Origin: Climacium dendroides
Taxonomy: Eukaryota; Streptophyta; Bryopsida; Hypnales; Climaciaceae
NCBI GenBank assembly: GCA_950106755.1
Contig: OX467088.1
Span: 19,576,001-19,640,000, forward strand
Direction: 5' to 3'
Length of the DNA: 64,000 nucleotides
The translations under genes were made by a program, and so were the position numbers. Below the pieces are notes generated by a model that searched no databases, was not told the DNA's origin, and was given only the letters and a program-made list of their open reading frames with translations. How positions within the stretch are numbered: position 1 is the first letter of the stretch; each line of letters begins with the position of its first letter. Below are positions 1 to 12,700 of the stretch, in pieces.

Positions 1-135
1 AAATTTAGAAAGCACCTTCAAGTAGCATATAATTCCAACCAGAAAATCAAGTAACTCGTAATTCTTCACTGCAAAGAAAAGATCACCTTAACAAGACTGG
101 ATCAAAACAGTACTCCATCTCAATTTCTTGCTCAC

Positions 136-3100
136 CTGCCAGCACTTCACATCTTCTGGAGCTGATTCCACAGCCAGTCTGAAGTGGTAACGAGCAGCAG
201 CATAGTTGTGAGCTCGTGACTCTATAAGAGCTCGAGTTTGGTGAACTACTGCATTTCCAGGCTGTATCTTTGCAGCTCTTTCTAACAGCTCCCGGGCTTT
301 GCTCCAATTTCCTAGCTTTTGCTCAAGCATAGCCCAGCCGTGCAATCCATATACGCCTGCTCCTTTCAGTTCTTTAACTCCGTTCTTCTCCCCCTTCAAG
401 TGATTAAGAAGAAGAAGAATGATTAAAACCCTGGTAGAATTGCCTGAGTAGATCCTAATTGAAGTCCAAATTACTAATTCAATCATACTATAACAACACA
501 AAGAGACCATACTTTGAAAAGATAAAAAGTCGAGAAAGCATTCTCAATAAGTAACTCCTGCCTATTATGTCCTAATAAAACAAATGATGGATTCCCTTCA
601 GTTCCTAAAGCGATAATCCGAATCAAACCAAGAAACAATTGCAATATGGATTGTAATCTGGTAAACCATTACCATTACCATGATTTGCAAACACACAAAT
701 TGACAGAGTGACAATGACAAAAGAAAAAAACACTCAACAGACAGTAACCTATACCTTGTGAGCTATTCGTACGGACTCCAGATATAAATATCTAGCTCTG
801 GTGGCATTACGAGCCTGAGCTTCTAAAGACGCCCACCCTTGAAGCGCTTTGACATAGTTAAGACAATAATCTCCTTCTCTAAATGCTCCAACTGCCCTCT
901 CATAATACGCTCCGGCTGCAACAGAATCTCCTGCCATGCACAACGATGAACATATCAATTTCGGTCCTACTCTGCATCTAGAAGCATCCTGACGCCCCGC
1001 ATCCAATATCTCTAAAGCAAGCCGTTTCTCTCGACAAGTACATGACTAAACAATATAAGCACCTTGAATCCTTGTCGAAACAGAGTCAAAGGAACATAAA
1101 ATTTCACGACTAAGAGATTAAAACCTACCCCTTTTTCGTTCCAATTGAGCCAAATGGACCATGACATCTGCATTGCTGGGATGTTTCTTTGCTAGCTGCC
1201 AGAACAAACACAGATATGACGATCAGAACAAAAACCGGGCTTGTTCATGCCCCAGAAAAATCTTACTGCCTATCGACCCGAACAAAACATACCTGTTCAA
1301 CAGTCCTTCAAGGGCTGAATCAGAACCACTAACAAACAGAGAGAAAAACATTTGAATACAGTAATCCGAAAATCATGTTTTACTCGCCAAAACACTCTTG
1401 AAGTCATCTGTACAATGACAAAGATCACCAACAATTTAGGTCATACATGAAGGCAGTTATCACAAATGGACTAACCTTCTCCAAGGTTCCATGTGCGGCT
1501 TTGATATCACCTGCTGCCAGCTGCTTCCTTGCTTTGCCTAACACTATGTCAAGGTCCGACTCAACGTCCACTTCTTCAGAATACAACTGCATTGCGTCCT
1601 CTTTTTCAAATTGCTCAGTAGCTGACGACTGCCACGAATTTCTTTGAGCACCAGCGACATCCAGGACAGCATTTCCGTCAACAAACCTCTTCTTTTCAGA
1701 TGTTGGAATAGGTTTGGAGGGTTTCGCTAACCTGGCTGGGCTTTGCACACTACTTCTACCACTGCTACTACTAGTTGAACCATTCACCGAGTCATTAACC
1801 CGGTCCATCCACATCTGTTGTTCTAACTCTTTTAACGGATAATCAGCTTCCTGCACACTTGGAGAGGAGCTTGCAGATCCATTGATTCTCTCTTTCGCTT
1901 CAGCACCATTTCTTTCCCCTGCAGCAGTTTCATCACCTACATGCAAAAGAGTCTCTAAGACGTCCGCGGATGCGCTATTTTGACTCACAGTACCATTTCC
2001 ATTTTGTTTAGTTGCTGCAGCTGACAATAGTTTCTGATCCAGTTGCGTTGTAAATTGCCTATCCACCCCCGCAAGATTCTCGAATATTTTAACCTGCAGC
2101 CATAATAGGCTTGTGAGAATAGAAGACAAACTGTGAACCAGCTGTGGTAGATAGAAGCAACGCATGTGAAAACAGAAATCGTCATTTCATGTGGCAAAAT
2201 CAAACACCTACACGCACACATGAGAACAGTAAAAAAAGATGAACACAATCATCAAAAGCTTCCACACCACGATATCCAAGTTGTTTACTTTCAATAAAAT
2301 GGAAGAATATTAGAAAACTAAGGAACGTGTTATTACCTGCTGCCGGAAGTCTCTGAACTCCTCTTTACTAACAGACCCATCAAAATTGGAATCAACAAGT
2401 TTCATCAACTCGTGAGCGTCGTCTCCGTCGCCTCCGAGCTCACCAATAACATCTTTAAACTCGTCCATACTGATTACCCCATCATTATTCTTGTCGAACA
2501 AGGTGAACATATGGTCATTAACTTCGTTCTGTCCGTCTCTCTCACGAATAGCTTCAACCGAATTGTTTTCAATGTCTGCAAATCGTGTGGTAGCAACATC
2601 AGCTGCCGCTTGCATTATGGCCTTGAGGTAACCTGCCTGTATCGGCACAGAGCAGCAACATGGATCAAAAGTCAGAATACAGAACCATGAGCAGGGAAAC
2701 GCACCTAAAAAGGTGACTCTTAATTCACACCAGAGTCATTTTGATTTTTGTCCCACTTGCCATTTGTATCTTTGCACTTCCAGCGGCAAATCCCTTTAAG
2801 AATGAAATTAAGCTAATTCTATTCAACAGATTAATGTACCCATTGCATCTAATGACATCTCAAACACGTGCCAAAGTCACCTGTTCTGGATCAGTAAGTC
2901 CGCCTTTGTACATAGAATGTGAAGCGAGACCACCCTCTGCCATCGCATCCATTTCTGCTGTGCGGATCTGAATTTCCATAAGCGGTGCCCAATTCCCGCG
3001 CTTGTTCAATGTCACAGCTAAATGCAGACTCGCATACCCATTCTTCTTCGGTTTTGCGATATAATCCTTTAGTCTACCGGGTGCCTCCTCCCACAAAGTG

Positions 3101-6079
3101 GTGACTATTTCCAAAGCCCTATAGCATGCCCTTGCACCATTATCCTTCGATGAACTGGACTCCTCCCCAGGAACCAGAATGACCCTAAGGCCTAAAACAT
3201 CAAAAACCTCTTCTGGTGATCTACCATCCCTAAGAAGTTTCTTCATAGTACTATATTTACTTTTGCATCTGCCTGAAATCTTGACTGTTTCTATAAGAGA
3301 TTTCATTTCTGTGTCCTCTCCCAAGGCCTTCTGCAAATCTTCTTTGCAGCGTTTTACGACATCGTCCCCATCAGAAAAATGATGTTTGAGCCAACTTCCG
3401 ATGTAGGTATACGAATCTGGAAAAAGCACCCTAAAACCAAGGTCTTCCAGTTCATGACTCATTTTACCAGTTCTCATGGCATGGGCAAGAGGCGCATAGA
3501 TTTGCATAGTCTCCAGCGCCAGTATCTGTTGCCGATACTTCGGAAGAACTTGGACAAAACGCATAGTATCTAACCGGGCCGCCACCTCCACTACAACAGC
3601 CCGTACATCGTGAAACGCGAGACAATATTGCCGCACAGCATTCACAGAAGCCTCGTCAAGTGTCTCCAAGAGAGAAGGCATACGTTTGACCCGCGAACAA
3701 TCTTTCAAAAGGACGCCCACTTCACTACCCAGAACATTCTCCACTTCGGCAATGTTTAGATATCGTGCTTCAACAACCTCACGAAGAAGTCCAGCTACAA
3801 TAACCTCCGCGTCCATCTAAAAGCACAAGAAGCAATACCTAACGTCAATAATCTTCCACGAAAGACTTCTGTACCCACTTCACAACACGCAAAAACGTAA
3901 TTGCACAAAATGACTTTAACTGGCTCAAAATTAAACAGCTGCACGTAATAAAAAGAGAAAAATTTTAAAAATTATTAATCTTCAAATAAACATCCATATT
4001 CTTGTACTATCAGAACCGAGACTCAATCCTTTGAGAGGGTCGGCTTACCCGAAGGTCGGCAAGGATGAAAGCGACGGAAAGTGCCCGGGAGAGAGGTTTG
4101 CGGCCATCGTCAGTAGGCGATGCATGCCGAAGAGTACTAACAGTCAACTTCAAAGCAGCCAACAGAAGAGTAGAACCACTGGTGGTAGAAAAATCGGGGG
4201 GTAATCTCTCTGCTAATCCATCCCATGCGCCAACCAGCTCAGCCACCCGCTGACCACCAGGAGTGTCCAGGAGAAGCTTCGAAGACTCAAACTCTACTTC
4301 AACTTCCTGCTCACCGGGCCATTGTTCCTCCGCACCACGCTCCACAGGACGAGCTGACAGTCCATCGACAGAACTCTGTCTCATTTCTAAAAATCAAGGC
4401 AACGTGTCTCTGGTCAAACGGTCATGGGCGTGGAAATAGATCACATAACAAGAAAATAGTTTGCCGCTAATACAATGACATAATGCGAAACAAATACTAG
4501 AAAATTTGACAGAGCAGGCCTGACATATAAGAATCCAAGGTAGGTGGGTTTCACAAGGAGGTGAATCTACTGGAATTCTATTCCCCGTAAAGGTCATCAC
4601 CACCAACAAATCTACAACTAGTAATATGCCACGCATGAACAGAGGACAGGAAATGGTTACCACCACTGAACTGATGCGAGGCAGCAATAACCACTCTCGA
4701 GGCCACACAGATCTAATAAAATCGAAGAGTTACGTATTTTCTCCTGCTTGGAATGATGTTGTGGTTCATTCCAGGTATGATTAAAGGATTCTGGACCGAA
4801 TTAAACACACTAAAATCATGCCCCACTCAAAGATAGAGGGTGGAGCTAACGAATTTGTCCAATTGGAGAATACAACAAAGTCAGAATTCGCATCGACTGT
4901 CAAGTGGCCAGAATATAAGTGCTCTGTAGTCATGGTGAAAGCAAGACTGTCTACCTCTTTCGGAGGCCAGGAATGTCTCAATTTCCAGTGGCGAAGCGGC
5001 TTGTGCAAGACTCGGCGCATCACCCTCTTGCCGAGTCTGTAATTCTTCGGCAGAGTAGAGGGAGCTGCTATCAATATCCGGAACATCATCAATATCTGCT
5101 CCATTAAAATCGTACTCGAAATACAGCCGCCCTTCTTCATCCCTCTGCACTCTATTCCGATTTTGCTGGCTGCTTAGCCGCAACCTAAGCTTCCCTTCCT
5201 TCTTCCCCTTTGTGATTCCCAACTGTTCTTCTAAGTCAACAAACCCATTGTTTGTTATCACCTGCACTCTCCTCCTCCTTTCGCTCCCATATCCATGCCT
5301 CCGACTTCGATCTTTACTCCCAGAATTGCCATCTAGCTCATTACCATCATACGTTTCGTGCTCTACAGTATCCTGCACCCGCGCCTGTACACACACTGTC
5401 TGTTTCTGGTCCGACCTGCCACAGCCTCTATGTCCTTTCAGTAAATCGACGCTTCCCCTGCTACTCCTGCCATGTCTAAAGCTACTCCTTTTCTGAGAAT
5501 TGTCTAAAGACGAAGAGTGAATCAAGCTGCCCTTGTTGTTGGCATACCCCAGGCTACATACACAATCAGACGACAATGAAGCTACCACCTGTGCGCCTTT
5601 CTCTGGTCTCAACTGCATCATAATGCACGATCATTTAATATGAAGCCATGCCAACCATACACACAACAACCTGACTACGCAGACTACCTCTCTGACCTAC
5701 ATATGGCGCTCAAAGATGCCACAGTGGAAGAAATTCAGTGGCAACGCCATCAATGCATTCAAAGAATTGGCATCGATTCTTAAACCTCCATTATTTAATA
5801 ATTCGCACCAAAAATTAAAGAATAACAACTCGAGCACACATTTCAAATATGCACATAAGGGATGAGATCGTCTAAACCGCCTACAATTGAATTGCGCCAT
5901 TCTACACATGCCAGATTGTGATGACAGATTGCGACCTAATTTGAACAACATCGCTTCAATTCAAAAACAGAGGCAAGAGTAATGCAAAGAACTCCTACCT
6001 GACACGACAATGAGCTGGTGACCACAGGCGCTTTCGGAAGAAGCTGCAGCAAACCCGTACTGCATGCGCATACTGCCAT
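136..6079 (-). CDS. CRSH: CRSH-type chloroplast (p)ppGpp synthetase with two EF-hands and a C-terminal TPR region; 3' end uncertain at left edge
   Basis: Coding exons, 5' to 3' on the minus strand: 6079-5999, 5612-4955, 4386-4049, 3816-2881, 2636-2337, 2093-1476, 1195-1129, 1011-755 and 393-136. All junctions are GT-AG and in phase, giving 1171 codons so far. Seen in the protein: a Ser/Arg-rich, plastid-transit-like N-terminus; an RSH HD-domain fold in which the metal-binding HD pair is replaced (LLREVVE, about 369-375); a RelA/SpoT synthetase domain (SGRCKSKYS at 540, DYIAKPKKNGY at 610, EIQIRT at 640); and two canonical EF-hand loops at about 719-730 and 753-764. A Ser-rich linker and TPR/HAT-like repeats follow from about 945. 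The family makes the alarmone (p)ppGpp in plastids under Ca2+ control. The TPR tail is unusual, since the seed-plant CRSH proteins I recall are about 580 residues and end soon after the EF-hands. After the last exon, an acceptor at 70/69 would read straight into TGA (68-66); the alternative is that the gene continues past base 1. Confidence 0.88.
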
Positions 6080-6920
6080 CCTCTGCACTCCGTCGTTCAC
6101 CCCTGTCCTCAAACCCTCACAACACGAAACCTAATCTTTCTGTTGCACAGTACTATGCCCGCACAGAGAAACTCGCCTCACTCTTCACAATTTGACACGC
6201 CCGGTGAACTCCAGGAGAACTCGACAAATTCAGACTGCACTGTACGTAAACGATCAAATCGGCTTCAGCTACACGCCTTCAGTCCACGCACACGACTACT
6301 CCAGCAGGCTCACAACAGAAGCTAGTGGTCGCCACGCCATAGTCGGTCCGCCTCCGCAACAACAAAAAACCTCGAAAAACTTCAAAACCTTGAAAAAAAC
6401 TCCGATCAAACGTCCAAATCAATGCCTCCAATTCAGCGGATTAGAAGAAGAATCCGATAAGGGAGTTCCGACGCGCGGAGATGATCGTCAGCCCGCTTGT
6501 CAGGTGGATTGCCGCAGCTATGGAAGCTTATCTGTTGGAAATCTCGAGGTGCGAGACGAGTGCGCCCGCGACGTATCGCGCGTCGTTTGCCGCGCGGTCG
6601 TGGCCGCCAGCCCTCCAGGAGTGCAGCACGCGCGATTGACCGCGCGGTTGCGGTAATGTGCACAGGGCCACAAAGAGTGAGAGCTCCGAGAGTTGCCACG
6701 TGAGCTTGCACACGTGGAGCCACGCTGGCCTAATGTGATGTCCACGTCGACCTACAGAACCCTTTCTTCATTGGGCCGCAACGCAGCGTCGGTATCTTTC
6801 ATGGTCGTAACAGTGGCCGCGACTTGGACGAACTCTGTTACTCATCGACAGAGTCGTTCATCCGTCTCGACACTTGGCGCCACTCTTTCTCTAGGGCTTC
6901 ACAGTCCACACCTCAAAATA
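6080..6920 (-). promoter_or_regulatory. GC- and CpG-rich upstream region of the CRSH gene
   Basis: The stretch ahead of the CRSH start codon is far richer in G, C and CpG than the flanking AT-rich DNA, especially 6465-6670, where CGCG clusters recur. Open frames here on both strands are GC-driven, and none resembles a known protein. The 5' UTR and promoter are inferred from position only; I see no clear TATA box. Confidence 0.45.
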
Positions 6921-7050
6921 AGGTCACTGTAGACCTTCAATTCAGTCCGTCATTTTGAGGTGTCTTTTGAGGTGTTACTAATCTAGGGAAATAGCTTTAA
7001 CTTTACAAATGGCACATTATGAATATAAGTAATAGTCTTTATGAAGATTT

Positions 7051-8015
7051 ACTAGTATGCCCTCCCACAACCAAAATAAAAGTAAAAATAATTTTTTAAA
7101 TCATAAAAAACTTTGACTTTCACATCTTATGTTCAAACACCATGGAACAAAGTCCTTGCACCCCTCCTCATTTAGGACTTTTCAACAATACCAAGAATGT
7201 AACTAGGAGCTATATGGTTCCAAAGATCTCACCATAACAAACAAAATAAATATAGTATTTAAATATAAGGGAAAAAACCAAGCTAATTTAATGTATGGAG
7301 TAGTGTGCCTTGTGCTGTTGTCAAAGTAAAAATAGTTTTTTAATTTTTTTGAACTAAAAATAACTCAAAAATCCATAATTTTCCCATTGTATGTCCAAAC
7401 ACCACAAAACAAAGCCCATGCACCCTTGCTCATTGAAGCCTTTCCAACAGTATCAAGAATGCAACTAGGTGACACATGGTCCAAGAGATCTCACTATAAC
7501 AAACTAAACTAAATTAAACTAAACTAACTAACAACTAGCCTTATTCAATGGATGGTTAAATCTTCTTGTAAACAACTCATAACTTACTACAGATGCTCCT
7601 ATAAATGACACTAAAAAAATATAATTTATGATTGTCACTAGTCTACAAGGAAAAATAAGTTCAAATTTTGACTCTACAAGCTTAAATGAAGAGTTTTACT
7701 GTACATAGTTCTACTATATAAGTTTTCACATCAAAGATTTGTATCCATAATCATTCATCCATCAAGATAGGTTGTTTGTTTTGTTTTGTTTTGTTTTGTT
7801 TATTTGTTATGATGAGTTCTCATGGACCACGAATCCCACAAGTTGCATGCTTGGTACCTTCAAAAAGCCCTTGACAAGGAGGGATGCATGGACTTTGTTT
7901 TGTGACATTTGGACCTACGGTGTGAAAGTTATGAAATTTCAAAATTTCATGAGTAAGAAAACTAGAATATTAGTTTTGATTGTGGCAACGGCACAGGGCA
8001 CACCCAGCAACAAGA
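7051..8015. repeat. Three copies of dispersed repeat family A (two forward, one inverted)
   Basis: Copies lie at about 7051-7243 (+), 7301-7506 (+) and 7785-8015 (-). The shared blocks, in order, are: GTGCCTTGTGCTGTTGTCAA, an A/T-rich stretch, CAAACACCA..AACAAAG, CATGCACCC, GAAGCCTTTCCAACA, CAAGAATG and CTCACTATAACAAAC. More copies occur at about 39005-39140, 48930-49015, 49080-49285 and 57306-57490. The unit is about 200-230 bp with no coding capacity, so it is probably a non-autonomous element. I did not find convincing terminal repeats. Confidence 0.6.
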
Positions 8016-9727
8016 GAACGTGGCGAGCTAGGATGGAGTGGTGACATGGGGTCTGACTCAGGCAACCTGCCTTTGCAAGGTGGAACATGAATCCAGAATG
8101 GAATCTCGTGAGGAGATTCCAAAGTACAGAGACCCAAAAGCGGTGGAGGGACTGGGATGTTGTTTGTCCTGCAAAAAATCTGCAACAAAGCTGGCAAGGA
8201 CACACGGTCGAATGCTCACATGCCAACTGAAGACAAGCAAGGACTCGTGTGTGTACCTTACCGCAAAAGTGATGAAGCTCCGAAGGAAGTTGGCCGCCAG
8301 TTGGAAGCAATCTAAGGTAAGGTAAACACAATTTGAACACGAAGGTGGTCAAAGCGCACGACCTGGAAGAACTAAGGACGACGATCGATGAAGGTTCCAA
8401 GCTGCATGTATAATTCAATTTTAATTGAAACACAAGTAGCACCGCATCAATGGAGGAACCTTCGTCACCACCGGAGTGAAACACAGTTGGCAATACTAAT
8501 AAGTTCGTGCAAACATGAGTGGAAAATTTCTGATTTAATATACTGAAGGGAGAATCTAACACCTTGAGTGCCTCCGTCTACTATTTCAAAGGATGAATCA
8601 AAATATCCAAGATGGTCCAATCCTCTTGCTTAAAACACAACTTCTAAGTTGTGGAGTAGAAAATATTGAAGAAGGAAACCCTGACTGACTTCAATCACAC
8701 TTCAGTAGCTCCCTGCCAGTCGCTCTTGGATTGACACTTGAGTAAGCAACAGCAGCGTAAAGAGTCTGAGGTATATTGATTGAATCCAAATAATAACTTA
8801 TTTTTGGCAGGTGAAGAGTAAGATGAGTGCACTCATAGAACAAAATTGAAGGATGTTCTACAAATATCATGGCGTAGGAATATCTAGACTTGAAAGCCAG
8901 ATGGAATTGAAGCATATGGAATTAAAATAAATATCATACTAATCATCTACAGTATGGCCACCCGAACGCAATTAGTATATATGCCCAGGCTTAGCGGCAT
9001 TTAGAGGTACAAACTGATTTAGTCGAGCCTTCTTAATCTACTTTGATTACCCTACTTCAATGAAATCAGTACTACTAGTCAAATCATCAGTCCACAGAGT
9101 ACTACACAGATTAATCTACATGGAAAGTCATGATGTAGCTGTATGATCAACTTTTCAAATAATGGACAAATAATCAGGATAACACCTAACAGAATGAGGT
9201 TTCTAAGCATGGCTTAAGCTTATTTCCTGCACAAGATGAACAGCTGCAACATGCCCGGTAATAATGTATCTACAAAACTCGGATCAATCAACAAAGGTCT
9301 AGTTCACGACGCCATGGGGATGATAAACATTGATGCCCACTGGTCGGAAAGAAAACCCGAGCTGAAGAAGTAGTCGGCCCTTAAACCGAACCTTCTTAAA
9401 TCAAAGCCTCCTTTACATCATCCTTGATGATGACAAAAAGAAGATATAGGGAAGCTGTAAAACTTGGTATAGTTGATCAGCGTTGCTCTCGGCCAAGACT
9501 TCTACATCGTCCTCGATTTCTTCAGGAGTTGGCATCTGGAAATCGTCTCAAACTGGACTCCGGAAGAACCAAGATAATTACGGCGTGACTAGATGAATCA
9601 TATGCCATATCAAGCACGTGGGGTCTGGTAAAACAGGCTTAGGTTGAAACTGTAATCGAGGAAGCTCGCCAAAAACATAACCCTGATGTCGCTATTTGCT
9701 TAGTTACGCTTCAGCCACTTGCAATTG
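8016..9727. other. Non-coding stretch, 3' flank of the PLUTO-like gene
   Basis: No exon, RNA gene or clear repeat is seen. Base composition is moderately AT-rich. The part nearest 9727 presumably includes the 3' UTR of the minus-strand transporter. Short open frames around 8040-8330 and 7940-8560 overlap on opposite strands and match nothing I recognise. Confidence 0.4.
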
Positions 9728-12700
9728 CTAGCTATTAGAGAGAGTCCGGTACACCAGCCCCGCGATCACGAACCCCACAAACCAGGCATTACTGTAAATG
9801 GCAGTGAAGACCGGTGGGCAGTTCTTGAGCACTCCAGTCGAGACCAGGAACCCAGGTATGTTAGGGACGATGCCAGCAGCCAGAGCTACCAAAGCAGCGA
9901 TGTTGAAACCGTTCGTATACCAATACAAACCCTGTTCGCTGCGAGAGAAGAGAGCATCAGTGTCTAGTGACCGAGCTCGCAAGCCGAAGTAGTCCACAAG
10001 CATGATCCCTCCCACAGGACCCAGCAACGCAGAGTATCCGATGAGCCAGGTGAAAATAAAGCCCTGACTCGACTGAATCAGTCGCCATGGCTGCAGCAGG
10101 ATCCCAATCACAGCTGTGAGGAGGCCCCCTCTTCTGAAGGAGAATATTTCTGGGCTCAAGTTCACCAGAGCGTTGGCTGGGGCTACCACATTCGCAGCAA
10201 TGTTTGTGGTGAGAGTTGCTAAAATAACGCCAACAAGAGACAAGAGAATAGGAAAGAAGCCATCGATGCGAGCCAACAGCTGTATCGGGTCCGAAATCGC
10301 CTGCCCAAAGATCACCACGGTCGCCGAAGTGACTGCAAGGCCAACAAAAGTGAAGGCTGCCATGAATAGAGGCAACCCTATCGCTTGGCCTGTCAACTGG
10401 TCCACTTGGCTCTTGGAGTATCGAGTAAAATCTGCCATGACATGGTGCTCACGATTATTTCCATGAATCAAAAGATGAATGCAGGCACTGTTGCTGATCA
10501 AGCCGTCATGTTAACCCCTCAAGGACCGAAGATTCATGATTTTAGAATGAACATTTCGATTGATCGATCATATTGGGAAACTAATAGAATTCAGATGGGA
10601 CCAAATTCTTTTTTTCCCAGAATCAGGGAAGAATCTTGCATATATTGGACAAAATTAGACAAAAAAAGAGTCGGCATAAGACCTGCTAAGAATTCAGGAA
10701 TAATCAGGCTCACCTGGGATGTTCAGACTAAGCGTGGCCCAAAAGCCAACATTCGCGGTCAATGCTGGAAAGAAAGTTTGCCAGAACTGTCCTGCTTTAG
10801 GACCCCCAGGGATGAATTGTGAAGGCAGTGACAAAATGGGTCCGAAACCCCCTGCTTGAACGTAAGCCCATGCTAGTAATGCAGCAGACAAAACTATGAG
10901 AATTGGGGCACTGATTTTTTCCAGCTCTCGTATGCTTTCAATACCGTTCCAAATAACACCTACCTGCAAGCAACGAAACGGATGAGAAACAACAAATTCG
11001 GCTTAATAACCTAAAACCAGGGGCCATTTGAAGTTTCATTTACATATCAATTAGAATCTTCACTAAAACATTCAATATCTTAGTCCCTGTTCCTATCAAT
11101 ACTGCATCTAAATAAAATCCTACGATCTCTAATACTCTGCAGAATGAGTAAGTAGACGCTTGAATAAAGAATTTGCCCATTCCCTAATGTGTGAACCCAT
11201 GTATGGAGTCTATGAAAATAGGGTTTTGCATCAACTTTACGTAAACTGCCGTTGTTCAAACTTCTTTAGGGTTCGATAATTCAAAGCAGACGTAGAGCTC
11301 ATGAGTTTGCAAAGGTGAAACACAAAACTCGCAAATAAAAGCCAACCAAACGAGTGGACGATTTAGGGATTCTGCATCACACTTCACTAGAGTGCAGCAA
11401 TTCAATCTACTCTAGGGTATAATACTTCATGAAAAAAATTCAATCGTTACAGACCAGCTCTCAAATTTCCAAAGATGACACCCAAAGTGCGTGCCAAAGA
11501 GAAAAAGACAAGAAGACTATTACATGCTTGCAATGTTTCAATCCCAAATTGTCACCACGGCAGAGGAGAAAAATTTAGAATGAGAGCAGAGATTCAGACA
11601 CCAAGCAATGTTCAAGGAAAGTATGGATTTCCATCACACTTCACGCAAGTGCCGCAATTCAATCTACCTTAGGGTGTAATACTTCATGGAAGACCTTCGA
11701 TCTCTTTAGAACAGCTCCCAAATGGCACCCAAACAGCGTACCAAAGAAAAGGATAAGAAGACAATTCCATGTTTGCATTGCTTCAGTCCCAGATTGTCAC
11801 CATGGCAGGGGAGAAAAATTTACACTGGGAGCAGAGATTCAGACACAAAGTAGGGGTTTTGAATCACACTTCACTCAAGTGCTGCATTTCATTCTACTTT
11901 AAGGTGCAACACTTCAAGAGAAAACTTCGATCTCTATAGAACAGCTCTCAAATTTCCAAAGATGACACCCAATGTGAGCACCTAAGAGAAGACAAAAGTA
12001 GACGATTACAGGTTTGCATTGTTTTCAGTCTCAAATTGCCTTCATTCAAATCCAATCTACTTCAGAGTGTAATACTTCATGACAAAACCTCGATCTCTAC
12101 AGAACAGCTCCCAAATGACAACCAAAATGCGTACCAACGAGAAAAAGAAGCAGACGCTAGTTTGGTTACATCCATGTTTGCCTTGGTTCAATCTCAAATA
12201 GCCTCCATTACACGACAATTAGGGTTTGCAAAAGCGCTGCGATTCAGTACCTGCAGCATCCAAAAGACGAGGAAGCACCCGAACTCCGCCCCACTGATCC
12301 CCAACCACGGCACCACTCCCCCTTTCAACCTCCCCTTCATAAGCGTATTCACCAACTGAAAAATCGACTGCCCTCCAATCCACGTCTGGATCCCAAACCA
12401 CCCACACGCCACGAGCGCCCTCAGCATGGACGGCACATTCGCCCCTCGGATCCCGAACGCCGACCTCGCCAACACAGGGAACGGCACCCCGAACTTCGTC
12501 CCCGCGTGGCCACCCAACACCATCGGCACCAGCACCACCAAATTCCCAATCAACACGGTGAGAATCCCTTCCCACCAGGACATCCCCATCTCCACCAAGC
12601 TCCCCGCCATGTAATACGTTGGAACTCCGACCACAAGGCCTATCCACAAACAAGCCATGTCCCAGAAAGTGAAAATACGTTGGTGGGGCATGGTGGGGGC

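Noticed and set aside
1290..1330. Possible small exon of the CRSH-TPR gene reading ALEGLLNR
   Set aside because: It cannot be joined in phase to the previous exon, whereas direct splicing 1476 to 1195 is in phase and gives a perfect TPR junction (TLEK-LAKKHPSNAD).
6143..6932. Plus-strand open frames upstream of CRSH
   Set aside because: They overlap frames on the other strand in a CpG-rich patch, lack splice context and match nothing recognised; best explained by composition.
7939..8562. 207-residue minus-strand frame
   Set aside because: Its Cys/Leu/His/Ser-rich composition reads as an antisense artefact, and part of it is an inverted copy of repeat A.
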